Source: Dipteris shenzhenensis (taxonomy: Eukaryota; Polypodiophyta; Polypodiopsida; Gleicheniales). From it: DNA of 64,000 bases. The translations under genes were made by a program, and so were the position numbers. The stretch lies in assembly GCA_047967505.1 (NCBI GenBank), contig CM106541.1, one strand, 5' to 3'. The notes below the pieces were generated by a model that worked only from the letters and a program-made list of their open reading frames with translations, was not told the origin of the DNA and searched no databases. Positions 31,706-42,562 of this stretch are shown one piece after another. Each line of letters begins with the position of its first letter. Position 1 is the stretch's first letter.

Positions 31706-31827
31706 GAGACACTTATTGGAGAATGGGTTGTCTGTTCGGATGTACTGTCTTACACACATGATGCTGGGAGCATGATACCTTACCATTCGCATTTGCTTAG
31801 TCTAGGTTACCGTGCCCTAATCTACAG
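31706..31827 (+). CDS. SCPL: Serine carboxypeptidase-like (S10) exon b
   Basis: A 122-bp exon encodes ETLIGEWVVCSDVLSYTHDA, then GSMIPYHSHLLSLGYRALIY and two bases of the next codon. The C-S-x-x-L-x-Y-x-H-D-A-G-S-M block and GYRALIYSGDHD junction are typical of plant SCPL proteins. The acceptor is ATTAATGCAG ending at 31705 (weak pyrimidine tract), the donor GTTCAA from 31828. It begins in phase 0 and ends after AG, so that the next exon supplies the T of a Ser codon. The frame is open and unmutated. Confidence 0.92.
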
Positions 31828-32368
31828 GTTCAATTTTATCCTTATGGATTTCCATCCAGCATGCTGTATGTATGAGTCATGAACATGTTTAATTAAGAGC
31901 AGAAGCAATATTTGGAAAACAGAAAGTTCAATAACAGCATAAATTTACAATGGGGATGACGAGGGAATACATGCCTTCTTACAATTCATAGTGCACTCAA
32001 TTGATGTCTTACCTTTTGGATTCTTTTTGTTTAAATTGTTGCCCTTCCCATCTGGATTTGTGTGGGCTGTCCATGGCATAACAGTTTTAGTTTGGTAGGT
32101 ACACCAATACAAGGACTTCTATAAATGAATGGTTTAATAGTATCCATGTGCAAAAAGTCAATAGCCATGCAAGTAAGTTTTGGCACTGCCATAAGCTAGT
32201 ACATTGGCCACCTGTGTTCAAAGATGATGGATTGTCTAAAAAGGGCAGAGATATTGTAAGTTTATGTGGAAACTCCCTCGTTTGCAAAGTGTTAGGTCTC
32301 TAGTTGATGAACAGGTTTGACCCCATTTGGGGATCAAGATGATAAAATCAAGAGTAATTATTGGCCTA
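31828..32368 (+). other. SCPL intron, unclassified
   Basis: AT-rich intron sequence between exon b and LINE-B copy B8; no recognisable feature. Confidence 0.4.
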
Positions 32369-32474
32369 AAGACTTTTTTTTTGCAAAAAAGAGACTTCTA
32401 TTAAGTAAGCAAGAAACTCGCTAGAGCAAGCTTTGTGTGGAAATACAACATGCTAAGCATGTAATAAAAACACC

Positions 32475-33539
32475 TCAGAAGAATGAGGTAGAAAGAAACC
32501 AAGGTTGAGGCTGAAAATGCCAACTCAACCCTGTAGAAGTCTCAGCAAAGAAGGGAGAGTCTCTCCAATCTCTGAGAAAAGTAACTCTCCTGGAGGAGGC
32601 TGCTCGAGAGCATCCCTGCATGGTCGCCCAAATGGCCATCAGAGTGTGTACCGTATCTGTCCAAGTATTGGCCAAGATCTGAGAAGGGTGAACCTGAGAA
32701 CCCTCCAAAGCCTCAGTGCATTTGGCTCTCCAAATGTGCCATGCTGCAATGCTAGCTAAGACCTCCCATGGAGAGTCAACCGAGGAATGAGCAGCCTTGA
32801 AGAGAGTGGTCGGAACATCCTCTAGAGAGCACGACTCCAAAGGTGTCGTCGGATGTGAAGAGCCCAAGAGGAGTCATGTCTCTCAAAGAAAACCTGGGGC
32901 TCCGAAAGAGTGAGCCAAGCCACTGATCCCCAGGTCATATAGAAGGGGAGGCGAACAAAAGTGCTGAAAAGTCTTGCAATCCCCTTCCATATGATTCTCA
33001 CGTGTCTGCAATCCCAAAGGCAGTACTGTATTGTCTCCGAAGCAGAAAGGCAACAAGGTCAAGAAGGGTCAGCCCCGAACCTGGATCTCCAATGGTTCAT
33101 TGCTATCCCACCATGAATAGAAAGCCAAAAAAACAGAGTGATTTTTCTATTACGGTGGGAATTCCAGAGCCTCTGCCAAAAAATTTTCTACAAGTCAGCA
33201 AAAATCTGAAAGTTCTCCCAATGAGGAGCTCTGGTAAGCCTCCAACCCCTAGAGCTGAGTTGGAATTTCCTGGCATTACTGACTGTGTAACGAAAGAAGG
33301 AGATGCCCTTCTCTCGGTGCCCTTCATCTATCCATTCCCATTCCCCAGGGTCCCACTGCAAAAACTTAATTGGGACACCTCCATAGAGCCACAGCCTCCA
33401 TGAGCTTAGGGGAATGAGAAGCGGGTCAGGATCCAAGTACCACTGTGAAAGAGAGCCATGCTCCATGAAGAGCGTGTCCCCCGAAGAAACATCAAAGACT
33501 AAGGCATCCTCATGTGTATCATGAAAAGAAATCACTTGT
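32475..33539 (-). pseudogene. LINE-B ORF2 C-terminus (B8)
   Basis: The reverse strand gives FLQWDPGEWEWIDEGHREKG, FFRYTVSNARKFQLSSRGW, a zf-RVT region disturbed by frameshifts, and LASIAAWHIWRAKCTEALEG with FLRDWRDSPFFAETSTGL before the stop at 32475. It is close in sequence to B10. Confidence 0.82.
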
Positions 33540-33545
33540 AAAGGA

Positions 33546-34155
33546 GCTTTCTTCTGATGCTCTCCAACACCGGAGCAAACTGTTGTGAGGGAGAGATGCC
33601 CACCCCAACTTGGCAGCCCAAATATCTGACAGAGATACCCCTCTGTACCCAAATGAAGGCAATATCATTACCCCAATCCGGGGTGTCACCATCACAAATC
33701 CAAAAACCATCTGATTTATGCCAATTAATGTGTGCACTTGCAGCCGTGCAAAATAAATCCAAGGCTGTCCAGAAGGAAGTGAGTGTCCTGGGGGTGGCAT
33801 CGAAAAAAACAGCCGTGTCATCTGCCAGCTCACTGTCCAGGAGCTCTTCTTCCCAGCGGATAGAAAGCCTCGGCCCATAAATATCAGCTTGAGATCTAAG
33901 GTAGATACTCATAGCTTCCGCCACAAACAGAAAAAGAAAAGGGGCAAGAGGACATCCCTGGCGGACTGACCTGGAAATCTGAAACCTGTCCCCTCTTACC
34001 CCCCGAATGAGCACCTGGCTGTGGGCTGATCTGTAGAGAGAGGATACTCCTCTAATCCATGCATCTGAAAAACCAAAGCGAGATAGAGTACCCTCTAAAA
34101 AATCCCAGTCTACTCTGTCATAAGCTTTCTCAAAGTCCAAGAGTAGAATGGCCAA
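33546..34155 (-). pseudogene. LINE-B ORF2 reverse transcriptase palm
   Basis: Open frame on the minus strand with AILLLDFEKAYDRVDWDFLE, SVRQGCPLAPFLFLFVAEAM and LADDTAVFFDA (LADD in place of the usual YADD or FADD, both Asp kept), then NWHKSDGFWI and RYLGCQVGVGISPSQQF. These are RT motifs A, B and C of plant L1 elements. It fuses at the deletion junction into ORF2 C-terminal sequence. Confidence 0.9.
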
Positions 34156-34222
34156 TCTCTAGCGGCCCTGCATGGCCCATTTTGAGGCCTCCCAAAATGA
34201 GAAAATGTTATCAAACGCACTC

Positions 34223-35179
34223 AGAAGATGTAAAAGACCTGCTAACAACTCGCGACCATTTATAACCACGCACAATACCTCCCAATAGTGCAGCTATCCA
34301 GCTCATAGACCCCCGAGAGGTCCTCGACCAATGCAATAGGTGTCCTTCAAGCTTGGTACCCACCCTTCACGATAACAACCAACTGCCTTATTGCCTTTCA
34401 TAGCCGCTCTTGAGATCACCTCTTCATGGTAGTAGCTCCTCATAGTTTCCCTTGAACTTGGAGCTCCTGTCTCACGATGCCCAAGATCCTCTAGCCCACT
34501 GCAGATAGTAATAGCCCCTCCTTCCAAGACTTTCCAAGCTCCCACAACCACAATCCTTCGTCCCAGGATCTGTCCCCCCCGCACAGGTGCTTGTCCTGCA
34601 TCGCTATGGCAGACTGAGCAAAGAAAGAGAGGAGAAGAACAATATCAAGATGAGGAATAAGAAAAGGGCAAAACTATTGAGGATGACGCTAGAGCTGTTT
34701 GCTGCTGAGGTATAAGAAACAATGTGCTTTAGAGATCAAGAGCCAGAGGTCTTAGTACAAATGCCCCTCAATTGACCGAGAGATCCTTCAACCTGACCTG
34801 GAACCATAATGGATATATGACTAAGCAGCGCTTTTCTAAGCTCTAATAACTATGCCACTCATAAATAAGACTATGCAGGTCAAACACCAGATTAGGCTTG
34901 CATGCCTATTGCAATGGGTACTGACAGTACTCAATGGTCCTTTGACATTGGATGAGCTTAATGTTGCTCTCTTTTTTCTTCCATTGGATAGAGCCTCAGT
35001 GATGATGGCCTTTCTTCATTATTCTTCAAGACTTTATTGGTGCTTAGATTTTCCGAAGTGTCAACACCCAAAGTGCCAGGGTTAAAAGAAAAAATCTTGA
35101 GCTGCTCCTCTCCCCGTGAGGACCTGCCCTTCCCCCCCCTCCCCCTCTCTCAGCCAGCCCCCTCCCTCTCCCTTTGTAG
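34223..35179 (+). other. SCPL intron with weak LINE RT trace
   Basis: No clear gene. An open minus frame of 93 codons (34303-34584) matches nothing I know. Around 34935-35075 the + strand shows LTLDELNVALFFLPLDRAS, a possible start of a LINE RT. A C/T-rich block (35098-35175) with CTCAGCC separates it from LINE-B copy B9. Confidence 0.4.
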
Positions 35180-36945
35180 TGTTTGGCCTTGCTCTGCAAG
35201 TTTGTAGTACGAGGACTGATGCCTGGACAGGAGCCTTGGAAGGATTTTTTCTTATGCAACATTCAGTCTTGCACACCATCCCATGGGGGGAGATTGGATG
35301 GACAGCTCTAGATGTTTACTTCAGCCCGTCTTAGATCTCCCTCTTCCCTCTCATGGCTGCCATTCTGAAAGCTGGGGACAGCTTTAGAAACACTCTTTGG
35401 AGAGTTCCACCCCCTCTCGAGAAGAGATAGACAAGCAGCCCGTCATGTGGAATGACTCGATACTGGATGAGCATGGCAGATCACTAGGAGCGTCACATTA
35501 TATGCAGTGGTCTAGATGGGAGAGGGAAACTGCTTCTACACGAGGTGCCTGGAAGGCGTTTAGGCAGCTTCCAGAGGATCAGAGACTCACTTCTATTGGC
35601 CATTTCAGAGGGAGTGCAGTTAGGATGCAACAGATAGAGGCAACCATTCCAACAGGGTGGATAGATACAGATGATTTTCCGATCACATGGTCCACTTGGT
35701 TGGGAGCTTTCACGAGGACGGGTACTCCTTTACAGGTCATAGCCTTGCAGGATGCACTTGAGGAGACCCTGGTCTTTGATGTTCAGTCGGGAGGCAGACT
35801 ACTGAGATCTTCAAGTGATATTCTTTTGGAGGTTGCCTTCTAGCCTGTTAGGATTGCAGGTGACATGGAGTGGGGCACGGATTCACAGTGGTACCTCTTC
35901 TCTTGGCACTTGGGTCTTGGAGACTCTGGTTGTATGGTGGTTCCCCCATTAGGTTCTTGCAGTGGGACCCTGAGGAGTGGGAATAGATTGACAAGGGCAC
36001 CGAGGGAGAGCATCCCCTTCTTTCGTTACACAGTCGGAAATGCTAGGAGACTTCAGTGCAGCAGTAGAGGTTGGCGGCCTTCCAGAGCTCCACATTGGTT
36101 CTCTTTTCGGATTCCTGTAGAGATGCAAAGGAACTTTTGGAGGAGGCTTTGGAAATCCCTCAGGAATGGAAAGATCACTCTTTTCTTTTGGCTTTCTATT
36201 CATGGAGGGATTGCAGTGACCCTATGGAGATCTAGGTTCGGGGCTGACCCTACTTTTTCTCAATGCCACACATCAATTGAGTCAGTTCAGCATTGCCTTT
36301 GGGAGTGCAGACAGGCGAGGACGATTTGGAAGGGTGTTGCTAGGATTCTTTGTATTTTTCATAGAGCACCCTTCTTCATGACCTGGGGATCAGTGGCATG
36401 GTTATCTCTCACTGGCCCTCAGGTGTTTTTCAAGGGACATGACTCAGATTCAGCCTTCATTATACGACGACACTCTGTGGACTCTTGTTCCCTTCAGGAT
36501 GTTCCTTTCGCTCCTTTCAGAGCTACTCATGCCTCGGTAGACACATCATGGGATTCTGGCTAGCATTACAGCATGACATATTTTGAGGGCCAAATGTATG
36601 GAGGTGATAGAGGGTTCACAGGTTCATCCCTTCTAGTCTATGGCCAATATATGGGCTGATAGTATACATACTCTCATGGCCATCTGGTCCAGCATGCAGG
36701 GATCCTCCCGAGCAACTATTGCCAGAAGGGCTATCTTCTTCAGAGTTCGGAGAGGATCTCCCTTCTTCTCTGAGTCTTCTTTAGGGTTGAGGTGGCATTT
36801 TCAGCCTCCACCTTCGATTTTTGTTAGCTCTTTTGAGCTATTTATTTCCTTCTCATGCATGGCATGTTGTACTCCTGCATTAGAGCTTGCTCTTGCGGTT
36901 TTCAATCATACTTAATGAAGTGATCTTTTTGAAAAAAAAAAACAA
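35180..36945 (+). mobile_element. LINE-B copy B9, 3' half
   Basis: Starts at the segment GGCCTTGCTCTGCAAG shared with B7 and B11 and ends with a decayed tail (CTTAATGAAGTGATC then A10). ORF2 C-terminal pieces: 35397-35843 (MWNDSILDEHGRSLGASHYM) and 35950-36563 with zf-RVT (RKITLFFWLSIHGGIAVT... CHTSIESVQHCLWEC, one Cys replaced). Stops and frameshifts throughout. Confidence 0.85.
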
Positions 36946-37620
36946 AAGATATATACTCAGCCTATGCCATAGACAATGCCATAGTTGCCTGCTTCTTGCT
37001 AGACCAGATACACAATGAGCATTCAGCATGAATGAGTATCCTGGAATAGACTTGCGTTGGGGCGCCTCCCCAATCTACTTCATAGCAGAACCCCTCAAGA
37101 TGTGGTTCTACATATGGGCTCTCTTTTAGATATGCCAGCCTATGATTGGCTACCCTGCTAAGGTGTCTGAAAATCTGCTCCACAACAAGGTCGAAAGCCA
37201 AGTTGAAGGGCGGGAGGAAGATCCTCTAGAGCCTAGCGCTAAGGGGTTAGTCTGAATCACTGTAGCCGCAGACTCAAGAGTATCAAAAACCACCTGGAAG
37301 AAGCCTCGTCCTAGTAAGAGAATGTCGGTGAGATGGGGGCGAGGTCTCCTGGCGGTAAAGCTGCATGCACCCAGCCCCTAGCCCAGCCCCTAGCCTGTAA
37401 CCTGGAAGTGTGGAGCCCAAAGATGCAGGCAAAGAGAGAAGTAGAGCTTTCAAGCTCTACGTCCTTTTTTAGCCTTGTTTACAACTTGTTTTTAGAGAAA
37501 TTGACTTGTCTTGCAGTGGTAAGGATTAGGTGAATGGGAATCCATTTATCAATGGATGCAAAAAGGCCGATTCAAACACAATGAAGCTCCATCGGACCCA
37601 AATTTGCTGCTGCTGCTGCT
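36946..37620 (+). other. SCPL intron, unclassified
   Basis: No recognisable domain. It includes a short CTG/CAG run at about 37600-37622 and a duplicated CAGCCCCTAGCC (37372-37395). Confidence 0.4.
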
Positions 37621-37622
37621 GT

Positions 37623-38070
37623 GGGAGCGGTAGAAGGGGAGAGATAGGAAAGGGGCGGGCTGAGGAGGAGAGAGGGGAGGGTGACAAGGGCTGAGAGGTG
37701 GCGGGGGGTGAGGGGAGGCAGGGAGGGAGAGGGGGAGGGGGAGGGGGCAGGAAGGGGCTGAGGGGAGGTAGGGAGGGAGGGGAGAGAGGGAGGGGGAGGG
37801 GGAGATGGCAGAGGAGGCGGAGGAGGAGCCGGGGGGAGGGGGCGAAGGAGACGGCGGGCCTGGGGAGAGGGAGGCGGGGGGAGGAGAGGCGGGGGAAGGG
37901 AGGGACAGGGGGCAGGGAGAGGGAGGGGCTGAGTAGGCAGGGGAGGGGGTGGGAGGGAGGGGTTGAGAGAGGGAAGGGGAGAGGGCGGTCTAAGGAGGTG
38001 GGGGGAGGGGCCAAGAGAGAGGGGGCTGAGGGAGAGGGAGGGGGAGGGGCAGCAAGGAGGTTGGGCAGGA
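37623..38070. repeat. Purine-rich (GGGAGG)n low-complexity tract
   Basis: About 450 bp almost free of C and T on the + strand, with irregular GGGAGGGAGG and GGGGCTGAGGGGAGG units. On the minus strand the units read CTCAGCCCC and CTCCCCCTCCC, similar to the 5' UTR of LINE-A copy A2. No LINE-A coding sequence follows it, so origin is uncertain. Confidence 0.85.
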
Positions 38071-38265
38071 GTAGCAGCTTACCACTCTATGAGGAAAGAG
38101 TTCCCTCATGCAGCACTAAAGTGGCATGCATCCTGGGAAAGTGATTGCATGTGCTGCCAGCACTTTTCTTTTTTTTTTTTGCAAAAAGGAGACTTCTATT
38201 AAGTAAGAAAGCTAGAGCAAGCTCTGTGCGGAAATACAACATGCTAAGCATGTAATTAAAACACC

Positions 38266-39462
38266 TCAGAGGAATGAGGTAGAAAGAAACCAAGGCTGAG
38301 GCTGAAAATGCCAAGTCAACCCTGCAGAAGTCTCAGCAAAGAAGGGAGAGTCTCTCCAATCTCTGAGAAAAGAAACTCTCCTGGAGGAGGCTGCTTGAGA
38401 TGATCCTTGCATGGTCGCCCAAATGGCCATCAGAGTGTGTACCGTATCTGTCAAAGTACTGGCCAAGATCTGAGAAGGGTGAACCTGAGAACCCTCCAGA
38501 GCCTCAGTGCATCTGGCTCTCCAAATGTGCCATGCTGCAATGCTAGCTAAGATCTCCCATGGAGAGTCAACCGAGGAATGAGCAGCTCTGAAGAGAGTGG
38601 CCGGAACATCCTCTAGAGAGCACGATTCCACAAGGTGTCGTCGGATGTGAAGAGCCCAAGAGGAGTCAAGTCTCTCAAAGAAGACCTCGGGTCCTGAAAG
38701 AGTGAGCCAAGCCACTGATCCCGAGGTCATGAAGAAGGGTAGGCGAACAAAAGTGCTGAAAAGTCTTGCAATACCCTTCCATATGATTCTTGCATGTCTG
38801 CAATCCCAAAGGCAATGTTGTATTGTCTCTAAAGCAGAAAGGCAACGAGGGCAAGAAGGGTCAGCTCCGAACCTAGATCTCCATTGGTTCACTGCCATCC
38901 CACCATGAATAGAAAGCCAAAAGAAGAGAGTGATTTTTCTATTCCGGTGGGATTTCCAGAGCCTTTGCCAAAAAAATTTCTGCAAGTCAGCAGAAATCTG
39001 AAAGTTCTCCCAATGATGAGCTCTGGTAAGCCTCCAACCCCTACAGCTGAGCTGGAATTTCCTGGCATTATTGACCGTGTAACGAAAGAAGGGGATGCCC
39101 TTCTCTCTGTGCCCTTCATCTATCCATTCCCATTCCCCAGGGTCCCACTGCAAAAACTTAATTGGGACACCTCCATAGAGCCACAGCCTCCATGAGCCCA
39201 GGGCGATGAGAAGCGGGTCAGGATCCAAGTACCACTGTGAGAGAGAGCCATGCTCCATGAAGCCCACTATCCTGACTAGCTGAAACGGTACCTCCAACAA
39301 GATATCATCTATGGATCTGGACAGCCTGCCCCTTGGAGAAACTTCAAAGACTAAGGCATCCTCATGAGTGTCATGAAAAGCAATCACCTGTAAAGGAACT
39401 CCCAATCTAGAAAAAGCCCCCATCCAGGTGGAGCAAGTAATAGGCATATCATCTGTGTCCAC
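38266..39462 (-). CDS. LINE-B ORF2 C-terminal region, open 398 codons
   Basis: Open from 39462 to the stop at 38266. Blocks in order: VIAFHDTHEDALVFEVSPRG, LWLYGGVPIKFLQWDPGEWE, FFRYTVNNARKFQLSCRGW, FFWQRLWKSHRNRKITLFFW, then the zf-RVT Cys/His set CPRCLSALETIQHCLWDC, and WEILASIAAWHIWRARCTEA. It ends about 100 bp before the tail. It is a fragment of a larger ORF2, not an independent gene; a stop and frameshift just upstream cut it from the RT. Confidence 0.82.
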   Translation of the reverse strand: MDTDDMPITCSTWMGAFSRLGVPLQVIAFHDTHEDALVFEVSPRGRLSRSIDDILLEVPFQLVRIVGFMEHGSLSQWYLDPDPLLIALGSWRLWLYGGVPIKFLQWDPGEWEWIDEGHREKGIPFFRYTVNNARKFQLSCRGWRLTRAHHWENFQISADLQKFFWQRLWKSHRNRKITLFFWLSIHGGMAVNQWRSRFGADPSCPRCLSALETIQHCLWDCRHARIIWKGIARLFSTFVRLPFFMTSGSVAWLTLSGPEVFFERLDSSWALHIRRHLVESCSLEDVPATLFRAAHSSVDSPWEILASIAAWHIWRARCTEALEGSQVHPSQILASTLTDTVHTLMAIWATMQGSSQAASSRRVSFLRDWRDSPFFAETSAGLTWHFQPQPWFLSTSFL

Positions 39463-40095
39463 TCAATCCAAGGGCAAGGCTGCATCAATCTATTAGACTC
39501 TCCCTATACTCCCTCTGAGATTAAGAACCAACTGGGCCTGTCGATCTGCAGGAAGCTTCTTGAAGGCTTTCCATGCTCCCACAGTAGTTAGGGCCTCTCC
39601 CATCTTGGCCACTGCATGTAAGGAGAAGCTCCAAGTGGTTTGCCATGCTCATCCAAAATACTGTCCTTCCACATGATAGGCTGCCTTTCAATCTCTTCAC
39701 GGGTGGAAGGGGGAATCCTGCGAAGAGTACTCCTGAAGCTGGCCCATGCTTTCAGGATAGCAACCATAAGAGGGGAAGAGGGAGATCTGAGGTGGGCTGT
39801 GGTGAAAACCCATCTAGTACTGTGTGTCCAATCCTCTCCAGAGGTGGGCGTGCGAGACTGTATGCATCTGATAAAGAAATCCTTCCAAGGCTCTTGCCTT
39901 GGCATAAGTTCTCTCACAACGACCTTGCAGAGTAGGGCTCTGCACTATAGATCTGGGTCGATGAGATTCAAACCCCCTTCTCTTGTAGGAAGAATCAAGG
40001 TCTCCCAAGCCACCCTGGCTGTAACATCAGTTGTGCCATCTAGACCACTCCATAAAAAGTTTCGTACGGGCCTCTTAAGCTGATTGATACAATCC

Positions 40096-40560
40096 CTAGA
40101 GTGGCACCAAAGAGCATACAAACCATGCTGTGGCTAGAAGAACCTGGTTAACCACCACCACCCTGGAAGCCAAGTCAAGTTTGGCTGAGCTCCAGAAAAG
40201 GAGCTTTCTTCTTATACTCTCCAACACCGGAGCAAACTGTTGTGAAGGAGAGATGCCCACCCCAACCTGGCAGCCCAAATATCTGACAGAGACGCCCCTT
40301 TGTACCCAAGTGAAGCCAATATCATTACCCCAATCCGGGGTGTCATCATCGCAAATCCAGAAACCATTGGATTTATGCCAATTAATGTGTGCACCTGCAG
40401 CCGTGCAAAATAAATCCAAGGCTGTCCGGAAGGAAGTGAGTGTCCTTGGGGAGGCATCCAAAAAAACAGCCGTGTCATCTGCCAACTCACTATCCAGGAG
40501 CTCTTCTTCCTAGCAGATAGGAAGCCTCAGCCCACAAATATCAGCTTGAGATCTAAGGTA
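40096..40560 (-). pseudogene. LINE-B ORF2 RT motif C region (B10)
   Basis: Minus-strand frame with ELADDTAVFLDASPRTLTSF, NWHKSNGFWI, RYLGCQVGVGISPSQQF and KLDLASRVVVVNQVL. The LADD Asp pair is intact. The frame is interrupted by a stop at about 40486-40512 upstream of ELADD. Confidence 0.8.
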
Positions 40561-40602
40561 GATACTCATAGCTTCCACCACAAACAGAAAAAGAAAAGGG
40601 GC

Positions 40603-40795
40603 CCACAACTTCCTACTGACAAAGAGATTCTCAAAATGACATCTGGAATCCTGACACTGGTAGAGCGTCCTCTCCGATGAGCCCACAACTTCCTATTGAC
40701 AAAGAGATTCTTGATGTGGCATTTCCAGATGTGGAAGTTGTTCCCATCGAACACTAGAATGTCTGGGGTATGAAATTCTCCCATGGATGTCATCC
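40603..40795 (-). pseudogene. Ty1/Copia gag N-terminus fragment
   Basis: From an ATG at 40793 the minus strand reads MTSMGEFHTPDILVFDGNNF followed by HIWKCHIKNLFVNRKLW, the F.G.N+..W...+ pattern that opens plant Copia gag proteins (capsid-like). A segment GCCCACAACTTCCTACTGACAAAGAG is present twice here (from 40601 and 40680). LINE-B B10 adjoins at 40602. Confidence 0.75.
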
Positions 40796-41390
40796 TGGTG
40801 ACGACTCAAGAACCCAGTTGGAGTTCTAATTCCACGTCCCACCACATTGGTCAACATCACCAATTGAGCAATGAATACTAAAGAGCATGATGTGCTCTTT
40901 GTTCTGGTTCAAAAAGCTTCGAATTCCAAGTTCTAAGAAAAAAAGGTTGTGCTCCTCCGAAGTTTGATGCATGTTTATGCAAAAGTGCTTAAGAAAGCGA
41001 TTTGGGGGTTGGAGCTCCCCTAAAGTTGAAAATCACTTTCTTTAGAACAAAATGCCTTTTGATGCCAAAAGCACCTTGGAAGGGAAGAGGCCCTTGAAAA
41101 ACATCTTGGAGAGGGGTTTGGAAAATTTGTCCTTAAGAAAGCGATATGGGAAGGTTTGGCAAAGTTCAAAGGGTGGAATTGCTTTGTTGAGCATTTTTTT
41201 AAAGGGGCACGTTTAAGAGAGAGGGAGGTACTTTGGGAAGAGAGAGAAAAGGGGGGGCGGCTTAGAGTGCTCTAAAATTTAGGGTAATCTTTGTGAAAAT
41301 ACAATGTGTAGTGCTGCCACCCTTCTTCTTCGTCTCCTTCACACCTTCACGCCACCACGATGCTATTCGTTTCGCAGCTCTTCTCCTTTG
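40796..41390 (-). other. Possible Copia leader, unclassified
   Basis: Sequence upstream of the gag start on the minus strand. No LTR border or primer binding site was found, so its assignment as an untranslated leader is only positional. Confidence 0.3.
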
Positions 41391-41400
41391 CTCACTGTTT

Positions 41401-41560
41401 GAGGGGGGGGGTTCCTATCCCTTCCGTAGGTGTTACCGGAGGCCGAAGGCCACTGGTGTGAGAATCATGAGTGTTGTAAGCTCTAATGCAGTCGATCGTG
41501 TGGAGTGCACTGTGCAGTGGCGTGCAGGTGTCGTAGGCAGTACTACAGTTGTTCCTGGTT
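41401..41560 (+). repeat. Dispersed repeat R, copy R1 (partial)
   Basis: After G9, TCCTATCCCTTCCGTAGGTG and GCCACTGGTGTGAGAA, then GTTGTAAGCTCTAATGCAGT. The same order of words is found at 44694 and 59975. This copy ends near 41560 where the others continue. Class unknown; it may be LTR or other mobile DNA. Confidence 0.7.
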
Positions 41561-41995
41561 AACTCACAATGTAGAATATTTGGCTAACTTTAACCGGAAG
41601 CAATACAATTTCAAAGAACAGTACATAGTCAGAAGCAGAGCGGATAACTCAAAAGAAAATTACAGATGGATTTCCAGACATTCACAAGTACAGGAGAGCT
41701 GAACACAAAAGTTTCTCTTCTTGATTATTTCTTGAATAACAACTACGCTCAGCTTGAGCCCAAAAAAAACTAAAACCTTAGTTAACTGTTGGCTGCATAC
41801 ATGATTGTAGAGACAAAATTCAAGAGAGTGCTTTGAAACAGTTATAACCGTTTTTCAGTTACAAACTATATTCTATCTTGGAAGTAGTGGCTTAGTGGGG
41901 TGGTGGAGTTAATCCTCAACACTTGGCACTCCCCGGTGGTTAATTTTTGGGACAAAAAGATGTAGACTCGGACCCTTACCCTACTGGAAATACTC
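41561..41995 (+). other. SCPL intron, unclassified
   Basis: AT-rich; no gene. It lies just past the 3' side of the minus-strand Gypsy remnant. Confidence 0.35.
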
Positions 41996-41999
41996 CTTG

Positions 42000-42540
42000 C
42001 TATACTGAAAATTGATAGTCTAGCTACATTTGATGTCAAAGCTCTCTTTCATGCCAAAGAGAGGTCCCTCCCAAGTGGGTACCATGTCCTGACTTGCAGG
42101 TTTGCCTTCAACAGGCTCATCTGCCAAATTGGATTCACTGGTATCAGTAATAGCTGGCTCCTTGCCACTGATGTGTTCATCCCGAGGTTCAGAACCGGGC
42201 ACTGTGCATTCTTCAGCAAGCATAGGTTCTTCTTCTGGTTCCAGTTCTGCCTGCAGCCTCAATTAAAATATCGACCTTAGAGTTTAGAAACTCTGTTTGG
42301 GGGCTGTGGTGAAATTCAGCATCATCCATCTGGGTGTCCTGATGTGGCATCTGTCTCAGCTTGGCTCGCATGCCCTCCATCTCTTGGGCCATGGCTTCAT
42401 AGGCATAAGCTGCGGAAGCAAAGGCCTCGTATGGCCTTTTGGCAATGACATGTAACCAGTTTTTTACATTTTCCCATAGGGCCTGAGATGTTTCAATCAA
42501 TTGGAGCTTCAATTGGCCAGCTCCACAGAAGACATGAAAA
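42000..42540 (-). pseudogene. Gypsy post-integrase acidic and helical region
   Basis: Minus-strand frames 42213-42512 (AYEAMAQEMEGMRAKLRQM) and 42020-42262 (ELEPEEEPMLAEECTVPGSE) continue the region after integrase, with a likely helix and a Glu-rich tail. I do not recognise a named domain. A frameshift near 42250 splits it. Confidence 0.5.
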
Positions 42541-42562
42541 TACCATCTACCTCTTCGGCCAT

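Larger units (their letters stand above)
32369..34222 (-). mobile_element. LINE-B copy B8 with internal deletion
   Basis: From the T-rich tail at 32369 (GCAAAAAAGAGACTTCTATT) rightward it carries, in reverse, the ORF2 C-terminus (32475-33530), then, directly joined at 33540-33545, the RT palm (33546-34155). The intervening 800 bp present in B10 (39400-40190) are missing. AAAGGA occurs at both deletion edges in B10. The 5' truncation is near 34222. Confidence 0.85.
38168..40602 (-). mobile_element. LINE-B copy B10, RT palm to tail
   Basis: The tail TTTTTTTTTTGCAAAAAGGAGAC at the left edge, then in reverse 3' UTR, ORF2 C-terminus (38266-39462, open for 398 codons), the middle region (39480-40100) and RT palm (40096-40560). 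The 5' truncation at about 40602 lies in a Copia gag. It is the best template here for the LINE-B ORF2 C-terminus. Confidence 0.88.

Noticed and set aside
34303-34584. 93-codon minus frame
   Set aside because: No recognisable motif, no homologue among the other copies, and intronic position.
37698-38144. Long open frame on + strand rich in Gly, Arg and Glu, and its Pro/Ser-rich minus partner
   Set aside because: Both come from the purine-rich low-complexity tract, which has few stop codons in any frame. No domain or start context.
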